Shown: positions 14,345 to 23,236 of the stretch, piece by piece
Position numbering within the stretch: position 1 is the first letter of the stretch
How the letters are laid out: each line of letters begins with the position of its first letter
Assembly: GCF_002240565.1 (NCBI RefSeq)
Contig: NZ_MZMO01000001.1
Coordinates: 496,001 to 560,000 of the forward strand
DNA length: 64,000 nucleotides
Source of the DNA: Clavibacter michiganensis subsp. insidiosus
Lineage (GTDB): Bacteria; Actinomycetota; Actinomycetes; Actinomycetales; Microbacteriaceae
Direction: 5' to 3'
Notes under the pieces: model-generated
Seen by the model: only the letters and a program-made list of their open reading frames with translations
What the model was told of the DNA's origin: nothing
Database searches by the model: none
Program-made: the position numbers and the translations under genes

Positions 14345-16141
14345 TCACGACTCCAGGTGCCCCAGCTCCGGCTGCGCCAGGAACGCCACGACCGGATCCG
14401 CCGCCGCGCCCGTCTCGAAGACGACCAGGTCGTTGCGACCCGCGCGGAGCTGCGCGCCCGGCACGTAGAGCGTGTGCTGCGGCCCGCGGGTCCAGTACCG
14501 GCCGAGCGCGAAGCCGTTGACGATGGCGACGCCCTTGCCCCACGAGCGCGTGTCGAGGAAGAGGTCGGCGGGCGCGTCCATCTCGAAGGACGCGCGCGCG
14601 AGCACCGGCCCGTCGAGGAAGGCGACCGGCTCCGCGCCGGAAGTCACGGCGAACGACGCGGCCGAGATCACCGACGCCGCCATCGCGCCGAGGTCGAGCG
14701 GCAGGCTCTCCCAGCCGGTGAGCTCCGCGCCGTCGAGCGTCGCCGGCCCGATCAGCCCCTTCGCCTCGCCGATCCGCACGCCGTAGTTGACGCGCCCCTG
14801 GTCCTCCACGAGCACCTCGAGGATCCGGCCGGGCGGCACGGCGATCGCGGTCTCGTGCTGGTCGCGCTGGATCACGCCGATCCGCACGCCGTCCACCGAC
14901 ACCACGGCCCGGTCGCGCACCTCGCCGAACGCGAGCACGCGCGTGCGGTCGGACGCGGGCAGCTCCACCCGATGCAGCGCGAACCCGCGGAAGACGCCGA
15001 GCGCGTCCATCGACGGCACGGCGGACGTCGCGCGCCAGACGTCGGGGTCCGTGACGAGGTCCGCGAGGGGCGCGACCGCGTCGAACGTCGCCTCGAACGC
15101 GGGCGCGTCGCCGCGCGGCGCGGGCACCTCGTCGGGCACGGACCGGTAGCGCGCGATCACGTCCCGGAACGCGAGGTACTTCTCCGTCGGGGATCCGGTC
15201 TCGTCGAGCGGAGCGTCGTAGTCGTACGAGGTGACGTGCGACTGGTACGTGCCCTTGTGGTTGGCGCCGTTCGTGAAGCCGAAGTTCGTGCCGCCGTGGA
15301 ACATGTAGATGTTCACGGACGCGCCGGCGGCGAGCAGCGCGTCGAGCTCGGCGGCGGCGTCGGCCGCGGAGGTCGTGTGGTGGTGCTCGCCCCAGTGGTC
15401 GAACCAGCCGTCCCAGAACTCGCTGCACATGAGCGGGCCGGTGGTCTGGTGGCGGCGCAGGGTGGCGAGGCGCTCGGTGGCGCGCGAGCCGAAGGATCCG
15501 GTGCGGTGCAGCTCGTCGAGGCTGCCGCGCGAGAGCATCTCGTCGGTGGGCTGGTCGACGGTCGTGAGCGGCACGATGATCCCGGACTCGCGGGTGAGGT
15601 CGACGAGGTGCCGGAGGTAGTCGGCGTCGTCGCCGTACGCGCCGTACTCGTTCTCGATCTGCACCAGGATCACGGGCCCGCCCATGTCGATCTGCCGCGG
15701 CGCGACGATCTCGTAGACGCGGCGGAGGAACTCGTCGACCGCGGCGAGGTACAGCGGCTCGCTGCGGCGGACCCCGACAGCAGGATCCTCGAACAGCCAG
15801 CCGGGCAGCCCGCCGCCGTCCCACTCGGCGCAGATGTACGGGCCCGGGCGCACGATCGCGTGCATGCCCTCCGCGTGGACCAGGTCGAGGAAGCGGCCGA
15901 GGTCGAGGCCGGCGCTCGTGTCGAAGGCGCCGCGCTCGGGCGAGTGGGCGTTCCAGGCGACGTACGTCTCGATCGTGTCGAGCCCCATGAGCCGGGCCTT
16001 GCGGATCCGGTCGGCCCACTGGTCGGGGTGCACGCGGAAGTAGTGGAGGGCGCCCGCGATGACGCGGTGCGGCTGGCCGTCGAGCTCGAAGTCGTCGGCG
16101 CCGATGCGGAAGCGGGTGCTGGAGGCGGGGAGGCCGGGCAT
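14345..16141 (-). CDS. GH35 beta-galactosidase
   Basis: A 598-residue cytoplasmic-type glycosidase; no signal peptide is visible. The ATG opening MPGLPASS was chosen because GAGGA lies seven bases before it. The GH35 core shows HYFRVHPDQW, YVAWNAHSP, PYICAEWDGGGLPGWL, the acid/base Glu in LVQIENEYG and the nucleophile Glu in PLMCSEFWDGWF; a C-terminal beta-sandwich region ends with the typical GRYWTRGPQHTLYVP. It hydrolyses terminal beta-galactosides, here probably after import by the ABC system encoded just upstream on the same strand. Confidence 0.92.
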   Translation of the reverse strand: MPGLPASSTRFRIGADDFELDGQPHRVIAGALHYFRVHPDQWADRIRKARLMGLDTIETYVAWNAHSPERGAFDTSAGLDLGRFLDLVHAEGMHAIVRPGPYICAEWDGGGLPGWLFEDPAVGVRRSEPLYLAAVDEFLRRVYEIVAPRQIDMGGPVILVQIENEYGAYGDDADYLRHLVDLTRESGIIVPLTTVDQPTDEMLSRGSLDELHRTGSFGSRATERLATLRRHQTTGPLMCSEFWDGWFDHWGEHHHTTSAADAAAELDALLAAGASVNIYMFHGGTNFGFTNGANHKGTYQSHVTSYDYDAPLDETGSPTEKYLAFRDVIARYRSVPDEVPAPRGDAPAFEATFDAVAPLADLVTDPDVWRATSAVPSMDALGVFRGFALHRVELPASDRTRVLAFGEVRDRAVVSVDGVRIGVIQRDQHETAIAVPPGRILEVLVEDQGRVNYGVRIGEAKGLIGPATLDGAELTGWESLPLDLGAMAASVISAASFAVTSGAEPVAFLDGPVLARASFEMDAPADLFLDTRSWGKGVAIVNGFALGRYWTRGPQHTLYVPGAQLRAGRNDLVVFETGAAADPVVAFLAQPELGHLES

Positions 16142-16175
16142 GGTCGTGTCCTCAGGGGTACGGGGTGGCATGGGG

Positions 16176-16209
16176 GAGGGGAGGCGCGACTCGCGTCGCA
16201 CCTCCCCTC
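16176..16209 (-). terminator. intergenic hairpin between binding protein and GH35 genes
   Basis: GAGGGGAGG (16176-16184) pairs with CCTCCCCTC (16201-16209), continued by GCGAC/GTCGC inside one mismatch around a TCGC loop. Lying after the solute-binding protein gene, it may partly terminate transcription or protect the upstream mRNA, giving more binding protein than enzyme. Confidence 0.5.
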
Positions 16210-16226
16210 GGGTCGATCCGGTGGTG

Positions 16227-17579
16227 CTACTTCACGTCGACGGTGAAGCCCTGCTGCTGGCCGTACTCGGCGGCCGCCTTGCCCCACGCCTCGAGGACGG
16301 GGTCGAGCGACGTGCCGTTGGAGTACGCGGACGAGGCCGAGTCGCTGAAGATGCTGTTCGTGTAGACCTGGAAGGGCAGGTACTGCCAGTCCGGGACGAC
16401 CTCCTTCGAGGCCGCGCTGAGCACCTCGTTGATCTTCTGGCCGCCGAAGTACTCCGGCGTCTCGTTGAGGAACTCGTCGCTGTTGAGGTCCGCCGTGGTG
16501 GACGGGAATCCGCCGGCGTCGAAGGAGATCTGGCGACCCTGCTCGTCGGCCGTGGTGAACTTCGCGAACTCCGCCGCGACGAGCTTGTTCTCGGACTGCT
16601 GCATGACGGCGATGGAGGATCCACCGCTCTCCGCGGTCGCCGTGTCACCTGCGGTGTACTGCGGCATGGGGGCGACGCGCCACTGGCCGGAGCCCTCGGT
16701 GGCCTGCGCCTCGAGGTTGCCGGGCATCCAGGCGCCGGTGATCAGCGTGGCGATGGATCCGTCGCCGAGGCCGCGGAACCACTCGTCGGTCCAGCCGGGG
16801 GTCTGGGCGAGCGAGCCGTTGGCGACGAGCTGGTTCCACATGGCCGTGTACTTCTTGGCGCCCGCGTCCTGCATGTCGATGGTGACCTTGTCGCCGTCGA
16901 CCTTGTAGGGGTGGCCGCCGGCCTGCCAGATCATGCTCGTGGTGAAGCCAGCGTCGCCGGAGTCGCTGGTGATGTACTGGTTCGGGTCGGCGGCGTGTAT
17001 CTTCTCCGCGGCGGCCACGTACTCGTCCCACGTGGTGGGGACGGCGATGCCGTACTTGTCGAAGACGTCCTGGCGGTAGAACATCGCCATGGGGCCCGAG
17101 TCCTGCGGCAGCGCGTAGAGGGCGTCGCCCTCGGTGACCGCGTTCCAGGTGGACGCCGTGAACTGGTCCTTGAGGTCCGTGTAGCCGTAGCCCGAGAGGT
17201 CGGCGAGGGACTTGCCGAGCGCGAACTGCGGGATCGCGAAGTACTCGATCTGCGCCACGTCGGGGGCGCCCTTGCCCGCCTTGATGGCGTTCTGGAGCTT
17301 CGTGTACTGGTCGGCGCCGGTGCCGACGTTCTGCACGTCGACCGTGATCTTCGGGTGCTCCTTCTCGAACGCCTCGGCGATCGGCTTGATCGCGGGGGCC
17401 CAGCCCCAGACGGTGATGGAGGACTGCGTGTCGAGGGCCTTCGCGAGGTCGTCGGCGGAGGCGGTGTCGGCGCTGGCGCCGCCCGATCCGGACGAGCACG
17501 CCGCGAGGGAGCCCGCGAGGACGATGCCGAGGCCGAGCGCGATGGCGCGCTTCGCCCTGCGGGGGAACGAGAGGGACAT
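16227..17579 (-). CDS. sugar ABC transporter substrate-binding lipoprotein
   Basis: A 450-residue protein with a basic start, hydrophobic core and lipobox LAGSLAAC near residues 20-28. The rest matches the MalE-type family 1 binding proteins: ITVWGWAPAIKPIAEAFEKEHP, APDVAQIEYFAIPQFA, QDSGPMAMFYRQDVF and GAWMPGNLEAQ. AAAGG precedes the ATG. It delivers a sugar, presumably an oligosaccharide with beta-galactose ends given the GH35 neighbour, to the two permeases encoded just upstream. No ATPase gene is linked; such systems commonly share a general MsiK-type ATPase. Confidence 0.9.
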   Translation of the reverse strand: MSLSFPRRAKRAIALGLGIVLAGSLAACSSGSGGASADTASADDLAKALDTQSSITVWGWAPAIKPIAEAFEKEHPKITVDVQNVGTGADQYTKLQNAIKAGKGAPDVAQIEYFAIPQFALGKSLADLSGYGYTDLKDQFTASTWNAVTEGDALYALPQDSGPMAMFYRQDVFDKYGIAVPTTWDEYVAAAEKIHAADPNQYITSDSGDAGFTTSMIWQAGGHPYKVDGDKVTIDMQDAGAKKYTAMWNQLVANGSLAQTPGWTDEWFRGLGDGSIATLITGAWMPGNLEAQATEGSGQWRVAPMPQYTAGDTATAESGGSSIAVMQQSENKLVAAEFAKFTTADEQGRQISFDAGGFPSTTADLNSDEFLNETPEYFGGQKINEVLSAASKEVVPDWQYLPFQVYTNSIFSDSASSAYSNGTSLDPVLEAWGKAAAEYGQQQGFTVDVK

Positions 17580-17638
17580 GGTGGTGCCTTTCACTTCTTC
17601 GTGGTGGTGAGGGTGGTGCGGAGGTGGGGCTTGAGGGA

Positions 17639-18589
17639 CTACGCCTTGACGCCGTCGGCCGAGAGGCCGGACTGCCAGTAGCGCTGGAGGAAGAGGAACG
17701 CGATCACGATCGGGATGATGGCGAGGAACGAGCCCGTGATGACGAGGTTGTAGATCGGCTGGCCGCCCACGGTGGTGGACTGCGCGTTCCACTGGTTGAG
17801 CCCCACGGTGAGGGGGTACCAGCGGGAGTCGCTCAGCATGATCAGGGGGAGGAAGTAGTTGTTCCAGGTCGCGACGATCGAGAACAGCAGCACCGTGATG
17901 AGGCCGGGGCTGAGGAGCCGCAGGCTGATCGTGAAGAAGGTGCGGATCTCGCTCGACCCGTCGATCCGGGCCGCCTCGAGGATCTCCTCGGGCACCGAGT
18001 CGACCGCGTAGGTCCAGATGAGGTACAGCCCGAAGGGGCTGATGAGCGACGGCAGGATGATGGCCCACGGGGTGTTCGTGAGGCCCATCTGGCTGAACAG
18101 CAGGAAGGTCGGCACCGCGAGGGCCGTGCCGGGGATGGCGACGGCGCCGAGCACCACCGCGAACACGATCTTCTTGCCGGGGAAGTCGAACTTCGCCAGG
18201 CCGTAGCCCGCGAGGGTCGCGAGCAGCGTGGCGCCGCCCGCGCCGACGACCACGTAGATCAGCGTGTTGCCGAGCCAGCGCACGAACTCGCCGTTGCCGT
18301 AGGTCAGCACGCCCTGGATGTTGTCCCACAGCGCGAAGTCGCCCGAGAACCAGAGGCCGAACGAGCTGAACAGCGCGTCCTGCGTCTTGGTCGAGTTGAC
18401 CAGGAGCCAGAAGAGGGGGAGCACGGAGTAGATGAGCAGCAGCGCCATGACGAGCGTGAGCACGATGCTGCGGCGCTCGCGCGGGGCGCCGGCGGACCGG
18501 CGGCGCTTGGGCGTGCGCTCGGCGGGAGCGTCGCGGACGGGCGTGCCGGCGTCGGGCGCGGCGAGGGGGGTTCCGGTGAGGGTCGACAC
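17639..18589 (-). CDS. sugar ABC transporter permease (MalG type)
   Basis: A 316-residue inner-membrane permease with about six transmembrane helices and the EAA signature at PEEILEAARIDGSSEIRTFF. The GTG start lies two bases after the stop of the other permease gene. A 55-residue hydrophilic N-terminal extension rich in Arg and Pro precedes the first helix. It forms the channel with the MalF-type partner. Confidence 0.9.
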   Translation of the reverse strand: MSTLTGTPLAAPDAGTPVRDAPAERTPKRRRSAGAPRERRSIVLTLVMALLLIYSVLPLFWLLVNSTKTQDALFSSFGLWFSGDFALWDNIQGVLTYGNGEFVRWLGNTLIYVVVGAGGATLLATLAGYGLAKFDFPGKKIVFAVVLGAVAIPGTALAVPTFLLFSQMGLTNTPWAIILPSLISPFGLYLIWTYAVDSVPEEILEAARIDGSSEIRTFFTISLRLLSPGLITVLLFSIVATWNNYFLPLIMLSDSRWYPLTVGLNQWNAQSTTVGGQPIYNLVITGSFLAIIPIVIAFLFLQRYWQSGLSADGVKA

Positions 18590-18591
18590 GG

Positions 18592-19533
18592 TCAGCTGTC
18601 CTTCCGGGTGCCGACGAGCTGCACCACGTAGGCGACCACCATCGTCAGGACGCCCATGATGATCGCGATGGCGGCGGAGTAGTTGAACTGCTGTCCCGCG
18701 AAGGACAGGTTGTACGCGTACATGTTCGGGGTGAAGTACGAGCTGATCGCGTTCGGCGCCAGCGTCTGCAGGATGTTCGGCTCGTTGAAGAGCTGGAAGC
18801 TGCCGATGATGGAGAAGATCACGCCGATGACGAGCGCGCCGCGGATGGCGGGGAGCTTGATGCCCGTGATGATGCGGAAGGGGCCGGCGCCGTCGAGCTC
18901 GGCGGCCTCGTAGAGGTCGGGCGAGATGACGCGGAGGGCCGCGTAGAACAGCAGCATGTTGTAGCCGACGAACTCCCACGTGACGATGTTGCCGATCGAC
19001 GCGAGGATCCAGCTCTGCGACAGCAGGTCGGGGAGGTCCCAGCCGGTGGCCTGCTCGATGTTGCCGACGAGGCCGAAGCGGTTGCCGTAGATGAAGCCCC
19101 ACATGAGGGCCGCGACGACCGCGGGGACGGCGTAGGGCAGGAAGATCGAGATGCGGAAGAACGCCGTGAAGTGCAGGCGGGCCGAGTCGAGCGCGAGGGC
19201 CGCGAACAGCGCGATGAACAGCATGATCGGCACCTGCACGACGAGGAACAGCGCGACGCGGCCGAGCGCGTCCCAGAAGTTCGGGTCGTTGAGCGCCTGC
19301 GTGTAGTTGGCGATGCCCACGAAGGAGTTGCCGCCGATCATCCGCTCCTGGAACAGGCTGAGGTAGATCGAGTAGCCGACGGGGGCGATGAGGACGACGA
19401 GGAAGACCACGAGGAACGGGGCGACGAAGCCCAGCCCGGTCCAGCGTCGCCGATCGCGTCGCATCGGGGGACCGCTGGGGCGGGCCGCGTCGGGCGCCGT
19501 CGGCCGGGCGGCCGAGGTCGACATCGTCGTCAT
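18592..19533 (-). CDS. sugar ABC transporter permease (MalF type)
   Basis: A 313-residue permease with six predicted helices and the EAA loop at PDLYEAAELDGAGPFRIITGIKLP. It is the first gene of the transporter/GH35 operon, transcribed away from the LacI-type regulator. The sequence MRRDRRRWTGLGFVAPFL marks the cytoplasmic N-terminus and first helix. The promoter must lie in the 110 bases before the regulator gene. Confidence 0.9.
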   Translation of the reverse strand: MTTMSTSAARPTAPDAARPSGPPMRRDRRRWTGLGFVAPFLVVFLVVLIAPVGYSIYLSLFQERMIGGNSFVGIANYTQALNDPNFWDALGRVALFLVVQVPIMLFIALFAALALDSARLHFTAFFRISIFLPYAVPAVVAALMWGFIYGNRFGLVGNIEQATGWDLPDLLSQSWILASIGNIVTWEFVGYNMLLFYAALRVISPDLYEAAELDGAGPFRIITGIKLPAIRGALVIGVIFSIIGSFQLFNEPNILQTLAPNAISSYFTPNMYAYNLSFAGQQFNYSAAIAIIMGVLTMVVAYVVQLVGTRKDS

Positions 19534-19611
19534 GTGCTTCCACTTCGTCGGGGGATCGCGGCGCAGTCAGGCCCCCGGGGGAAGGCCCTCACCCCCTTCG
19601 GGAGGATTGGG

Positions 19612-19625
19612 TGTTTGCGCAAACA
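19612..19625. promoter_or_regulatory. palindromic operator for the LacI-type regulator
   Basis: TGTTTGCGCAAACA is a perfect 14-base palindrome with the central CG typical of LacI-family operators. It sits between the divergent transporter operon and regulator gene, so one bound dimer could control both. Confidence 0.7.
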
Positions 19626-19643
19626 TCTGTGATGCTCGCAACC

Positions 19644-20693
19644 ATGACATCTCCACCGTCGGCCGTCAAGTCGGGTGGCCGGCGCACGCCCGGCGGCCGC
19701 ACCGTGTCGATGGCGGACGTCGCGGCGCACGCCGGTGTGTCCGCCCAGACGGTGTCCCGGGTGTCCAACGGGGCGCAGAACGTGGAGGCCTCGACCCGGC
19801 AGCGGGTGATGGACGCGATGGCCGAGCTCGGGTACCGGCCGAACAGCGCCGCGCGGGCCCTGAAGACCGGGCGCTTCCGCAGCATCGGCATCATCATGTT
19901 CACCCTCTCGACCCTCGGGAACATGCGCACGCTCGACGCGATCGTCACGGCCGCGTCCGGCGCCGGGTACACGATCACGCTCATGCCGGTGCCGCATCCG
20001 ACCGAGGGCGAGGTGGCCGGGGCGTTCAGCCGGCTGCAGGAGGAGGCGGTCGACGGCGTCGTCATCATCATCGAGGCGCACATGCTCGACCGGGCCGACG
20101 TGATCATCCCCGTGGGGCTGCCCGTCGTGATCATCGACTCCGACGCGGGCGACCCGTTCGTGGTGGTGGACACCGACCAGGAGCAGGGCACGCGGCTCGT
20201 CACGCAGCACCTGCTGGACCTCGGGCACACCGCGATCGTGCACGTCGCCGGCCCGTCCACCTCCTACTCGGCGGCCCGGCGCGCGGCCGAGTGGCGCGCG
20301 ACCATGCTCGACGCGGGACTGGATCCCGAGGATCCGGCGCAGGGCGACTGGACCACCGCGTCCGGCTACCGCATCGGGAAGGAGCTCGGGCGGCGCACCG
20401 ACATCACGGGCATCGTCGCCGCGAACGACCAGATGGCCCTCGGGATCATGCACGCGCTGCACGAGCTCGGCCGCGACGTGCCGGGCGACATCAGCGTGGT
20501 CGGCTTCGACGACACCGAGGAGTCGAGCTCGTTCTGGCCGCCGCTCACCACGGTCCACCAGGACTTCACCGAGATCGGCCGCCGCTCGATGCAGGTGCTG
20601 CTCGAGATGCTCGACGGCCGCGAGCCATCGGGCGACCGCATCGTGCCGACCCGGCTCGTGGTGCGCGCGAGCGCGGGGGCGCCGCGGCGCTGA
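19644..20693 (+). CDS. LacI-family transcriptional regulator
   Basis: A 349-residue regulator. The DNA-binding helix-turn-helix with hinge helix is at about residues 25-75 (SMADVAAHAGVSAQTVSRVSNG, ... NSAARALKTGR), and the periplasmic-binding-protein-like sensor domain follows (GIIMFTLSTLG, VVIIDSDAG, VAANDQMALGIMHAL, VGFDDTEESS). ATG 19644 is chosen, but ATG 19632 and GTG 19611 are in frame and the ribosome site is weak for all of them; a GTG start would overlap the palindromic operator. It most likely represses the divergent sugar-uptake and GH35 operon until the sugar binds. Confidence 0.9.
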   Translation: MTSPPSAVKSGGRRTPGGRTVSMADVAAHAGVSAQTVSRVSNGAQNVEASTRQRVMDAMAELGYRPNSAARALKTGRFRSIGIIMFTLSTLGNMRTLDAIVTAASGAGYTITLMPVPHPTEGEVAGAFSRLQEEAVDGVVIIIEAHMLDRADVIIPVGLPVVIIDSDAGDPFVVVDTDQEQGTRLVTQHLLDLGHTAIVHVAGPSTSYSAARRAAEWRATMLDAGLDPEDPAQGDWTTASGYRIGKELGRRTDITGIVAANDQMALGIMHALHELGRDVPGDISVVGFDDTEESSSFWPPLTTVHQDFTEIGRRSMQVLLEMLDGREPSGDRIVPTRLVVRASAGAPRR

Positions 20694-20717
20694 CGCACTG
20701 ACGGCCGGCGCCCGCGT

Positions 20718-21935
20718 TCAGCGCCTGCGCGTGGCTCCTGCTGTGACGAAGGCCAGCAGGAGCGCGAGGCACACGATCAGGATCGCCTGCTGGATCCCGA
20801 AGAGCCCTCCGAGCAGTCCGAGCAGCGGCGGCCCACCCAGGAACGCTGCGTAGCCGAGCGAGCTGACCACGGACACGCGTGCCGCCGCCCGTGTCGGATC
20901 GTCTCCCGCGGCCGCGATGCCGACCGGGAACCCCATCGCCGCACCGGCGCCCCACAGGAGGGCACCCGCCATGGCCCACGGCACCGTGTCGCCGAGGGCC
21001 ACGACGAGGAGCCCCGTGAGCGCCACGCACGCGGATGCCCGGAGCAGCAGAGCGCGTCCGAAACGGGTCGCGAGCGGCCCGCCGACGAGGCGCCCGGCGG
21101 TCATGGCCGTCACGAACGCGGCGAAGGAGAAGGCGCCGATCTCCTCGGACGTGCCGTACCCGTCCACGAGCACGTACGCCAGCCACTCGTTCGCCGTCCC
21201 CTCGGCCAGAGCGAACCCGAGGATGCAGAGCCCGATGAGGAGGGTCCGCGGCTCGCGCCAGGACGCCAGGAGCGCACCGCGCAGTGCCGGTTCGTCTCGA
21301 GTGCGGCCCGCATCGCCCTTCCGGACCATGCGACCGATGAGGATCCCCATCGGCACCAGGAGCGCCGCCACGCACACGTTCTGCGTCGAGAGCGGGAGCG
21401 CGGCAGCCGCCGCGAGCGCCCCGAGGACCGCGCCTGCCACCGTCCCCAGGCTGAGGGTGGCATGGAGCCTCGGCAAGAGGCTCTCCGTGCCGAGCAGGTG
21501 GGACGTCCTCGAGCCCACCACGTTCATGCTGACCTCCCAGATCCCCATGCCGAGCCCGACCACGAAGAGACCCACGGCGGTGACGGATCGCGAGCCGGTC
21601 TCCGTGCCGCCCGCGAGCAGGAGGAGACCGGCGGTCGCGATGGCCATCCCGCCGGTGATCCCCCGGCCGCCCCCGAAGCGCTGGACGAGCACGCCGGCGG
21701 TGGGCAGGCCGGACAGGGCGCCGGCGGACAGGCACAGCAGGAGCAGACCGAGCTCCGACGTGGGGAGCGCCAGCACAGCGCCGAGCGCGGGTACACGACT
21801 GACGAGCGCGGCGTACATGAGGCCGTTCGTCGCGAAGGCGATGTAGACCGCGATCGTCGGGGCGGAGCGTCGGGATGCGGGCTCGGGTGGCCGGTTCCGG
21901 TCGGGCCGGATGCCGGACCACGGCCTCAGAGCCAC
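20718..21935 (-). CDS. MFS transporter
   Basis: A 405-residue protein with about twelve hydrophobic segments, a typical length for the major facilitator superfamily. GRLVGGPLATRFGRALLL and MGIWEVSMNVVGSRTSHLLG resemble the YbjJ/fucose-permease-like branch. Substrate is unknown; export or sugar uptake are both possible. The gene converges on the LacI gene with 24 bases between stops, and diverges from the GT9 gene. Confidence 0.8.
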   Translation of the reverse strand: MALRPWSGIRPDRNRPPEPASRRSAPTIAVYIAFATNGLMYAALVSRVPALGAVLALPTSELGLLLLCLSAGALSGLPTAGVLVQRFGGGRGITGGMAIATAGLLLLAGGTETGSRSVTAVGLFVVGLGMGIWEVSMNVVGSRTSHLLGTESLLPRLHATLSLGTVAGAVLGALAAAAALPLSTQNVCVAALLVPMGILIGRMVRKGDAGRTRDEPALRGALLASWREPRTLLIGLCILGFALAEGTANEWLAYVLVDGYGTSEEIGAFSFAAFVTAMTAGRLVGGPLATRFGRALLLRASACVALTGLLVVALGDTVPWAMAGALLWGAGAAMGFPVGIAAAGDDPTRAAARVSVVSSLGYAAFLGGPPLLGLLGGLFGIQQAILIVCLALLLAFVTAGATRRR

Positions 21936-22079
21936 AGGAGGTCATCCCTTCTCGGTGCGCCGGGGCCACGCTCCCATCCCTGGAGGCACTCGTCAACCGC
22001 GAGCGGGTCGCCGGGTTTCGACCTGTGCGCCGCGGGGAACGAGATGGAGGACCCGCCCGCCCGACCAGGAGGCCCATCC

Positions 22080-23216
22080 GTGCCCGTCGTCGCCCCGCTC
22101 CACGAGACCTTCTCCGACGTCCGCTCCATCGCCGTGCTGCGCGGCGGCGGGCTCGGCGACCTGATCTTCGCGCTGCCCGCGATGGCGGCGCTCAAGGCCG
22201 CGTACCCGGAGGCGCGGATCACGCTGCTCGGCACGCCGCTGCACCGCGCGCTCCTCGCCGGGCGTCCCGGCGGGCCCGACGAGGTCGAGGTGCTGCCGGT
22301 CGCGCACGGCGTGCGGGACGTGCCGGGCACGGATCCCGACCCGGAGGAGATCGAGGCGTTCGCCGCCCGCATGCGCGCGCGCCGCTTCGACCTCGCGGTG
22401 CAGGTGCACGGCGGCGGCCGCAACTCCAACCCGTTCCTGCTGCGGCTCGGCGCGCGCCACACGGTGGGCACCGCGACCGACGACGCCGAGCGGCTCGAGC
22501 GCGTGATCCCGTACGTCTACTACCAGCACGAGGTGCTGCGCGGGCTCGAGGTCGCGGGGCTCGCGGGCGCGCCCGTCGCCGACCTGGAGCCGGTCGTCGA
22601 GGTGACCGACGCCGAGCGCGCCGCGGCGGCCGAGCGCGTGACGGGCGCGCCCGGCGGGCTCGTGGTGATCCACCCGGGCGCCACCGACCCGCGTCGCCGC
22701 TGGCCCGTGGAGTCGTTCGCGGAGGTCGCGCGTCGGGCGGCGGCCGACGAGGCGCAGGTGGTCGTCGTGGGCGACGCGACCGACGCCGCGGACGCCGACC
22801 GGATCGTCGCGCTCGGCCGGGAGGGGCTGCCCGCGGAGCAGGCCGAGCGGATCACCTCGCTCGCCGACTCCCTCACCCTCGGCGAGCTCGCCGGCCTCTT
22901 CACCCACGCGGATGTCGTGCTCGGCAACGACAGCGGCCCGCGCCACCTCGCGCAGGCCGTCGGCGCGCGCACGGTCGGGGTGTTCTGGTTCGGAAACGTC
23001 GTGAACGCGGCGGCGTTCGGGCGCACGCGGCACCGGATCCACATCGGCTGGACCACGCGCTGCCCGGTCTGCGGCGTCGACGTGACCCAGGTCGGCTGGA
23101 CCGCCGAGCGCTGCGCGCACGACCCGTCGCACGTCGCCGAGGTGCGCGTCGACGACGTGCACGCGGACGTGGAGCAGCTGCGGCGGGCGTCGCTCGCGGA
23201 GCGCGTGCCGGCGTAG
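22080..23216 (+). CDS. GT9 heptosyltransferase-like glycosyltransferase
   Basis: A 378-residue protein of the ADP-heptose:LPS heptosyltransferase type (GT9). AVLRGGGLGDLIFALPAMAAL is the N-terminal glycine loop; VVIHPGATDPRRRWPVESFAEVA and GNDSGPRHLAQAVGARTVGVFW are the donor-binding segments of the C-terminal Rossmann domain. The GTG start is taken because AGGAGG lies seven bases before it; an in-frame ATG is 36 bases upstream. A late CPVCGVDVTQVGW segment with two Cys is unusual. A cell-surface glycan acceptor is inferred, as LPS is not expected in this host. Confidence 0.85.
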   Translation: MPVVAPLHETFSDVRSIAVLRGGGLGDLIFALPAMAALKAAYPEARITLLGTPLHRALLAGRPGGPDEVEVLPVAHGVRDVPGTDPDPEEIEAFAARMRARRFDLAVQVHGGGRNSNPFLLRLGARHTVGTATDDAERLERVIPYVYYQHEVLRGLEVAGLAGAPVADLEPVVEVTDAERAAAAERVTGAPGGLVVIHPGATDPRRRWPVESFAEVARRAAADEAQVVVVGDATDAADADRIVALGREGLPAEQAERITSLADSLTLGELAGLFTHADVVLGNDSGPRHLAQAVGARTVGVFWFGNVVNAAAFGRTRHRIHIGWTTRCPVCGVDVTQVGWTAERCAHDPSHVAEVRVDDVHADVEQLRRASLAERVPA

Positions 23217-23236
23217 GCCCGCGCACGGGCGGCGCG

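Noticed and set aside
12839..16246. A 1135-codon plus-strand frame over the aldehyde dehydrogenase and GH35 genes
   Set aside because: The product is low-complexity and crosses two opposing genes with complete catalytic motifs; it is a compositional shadow.
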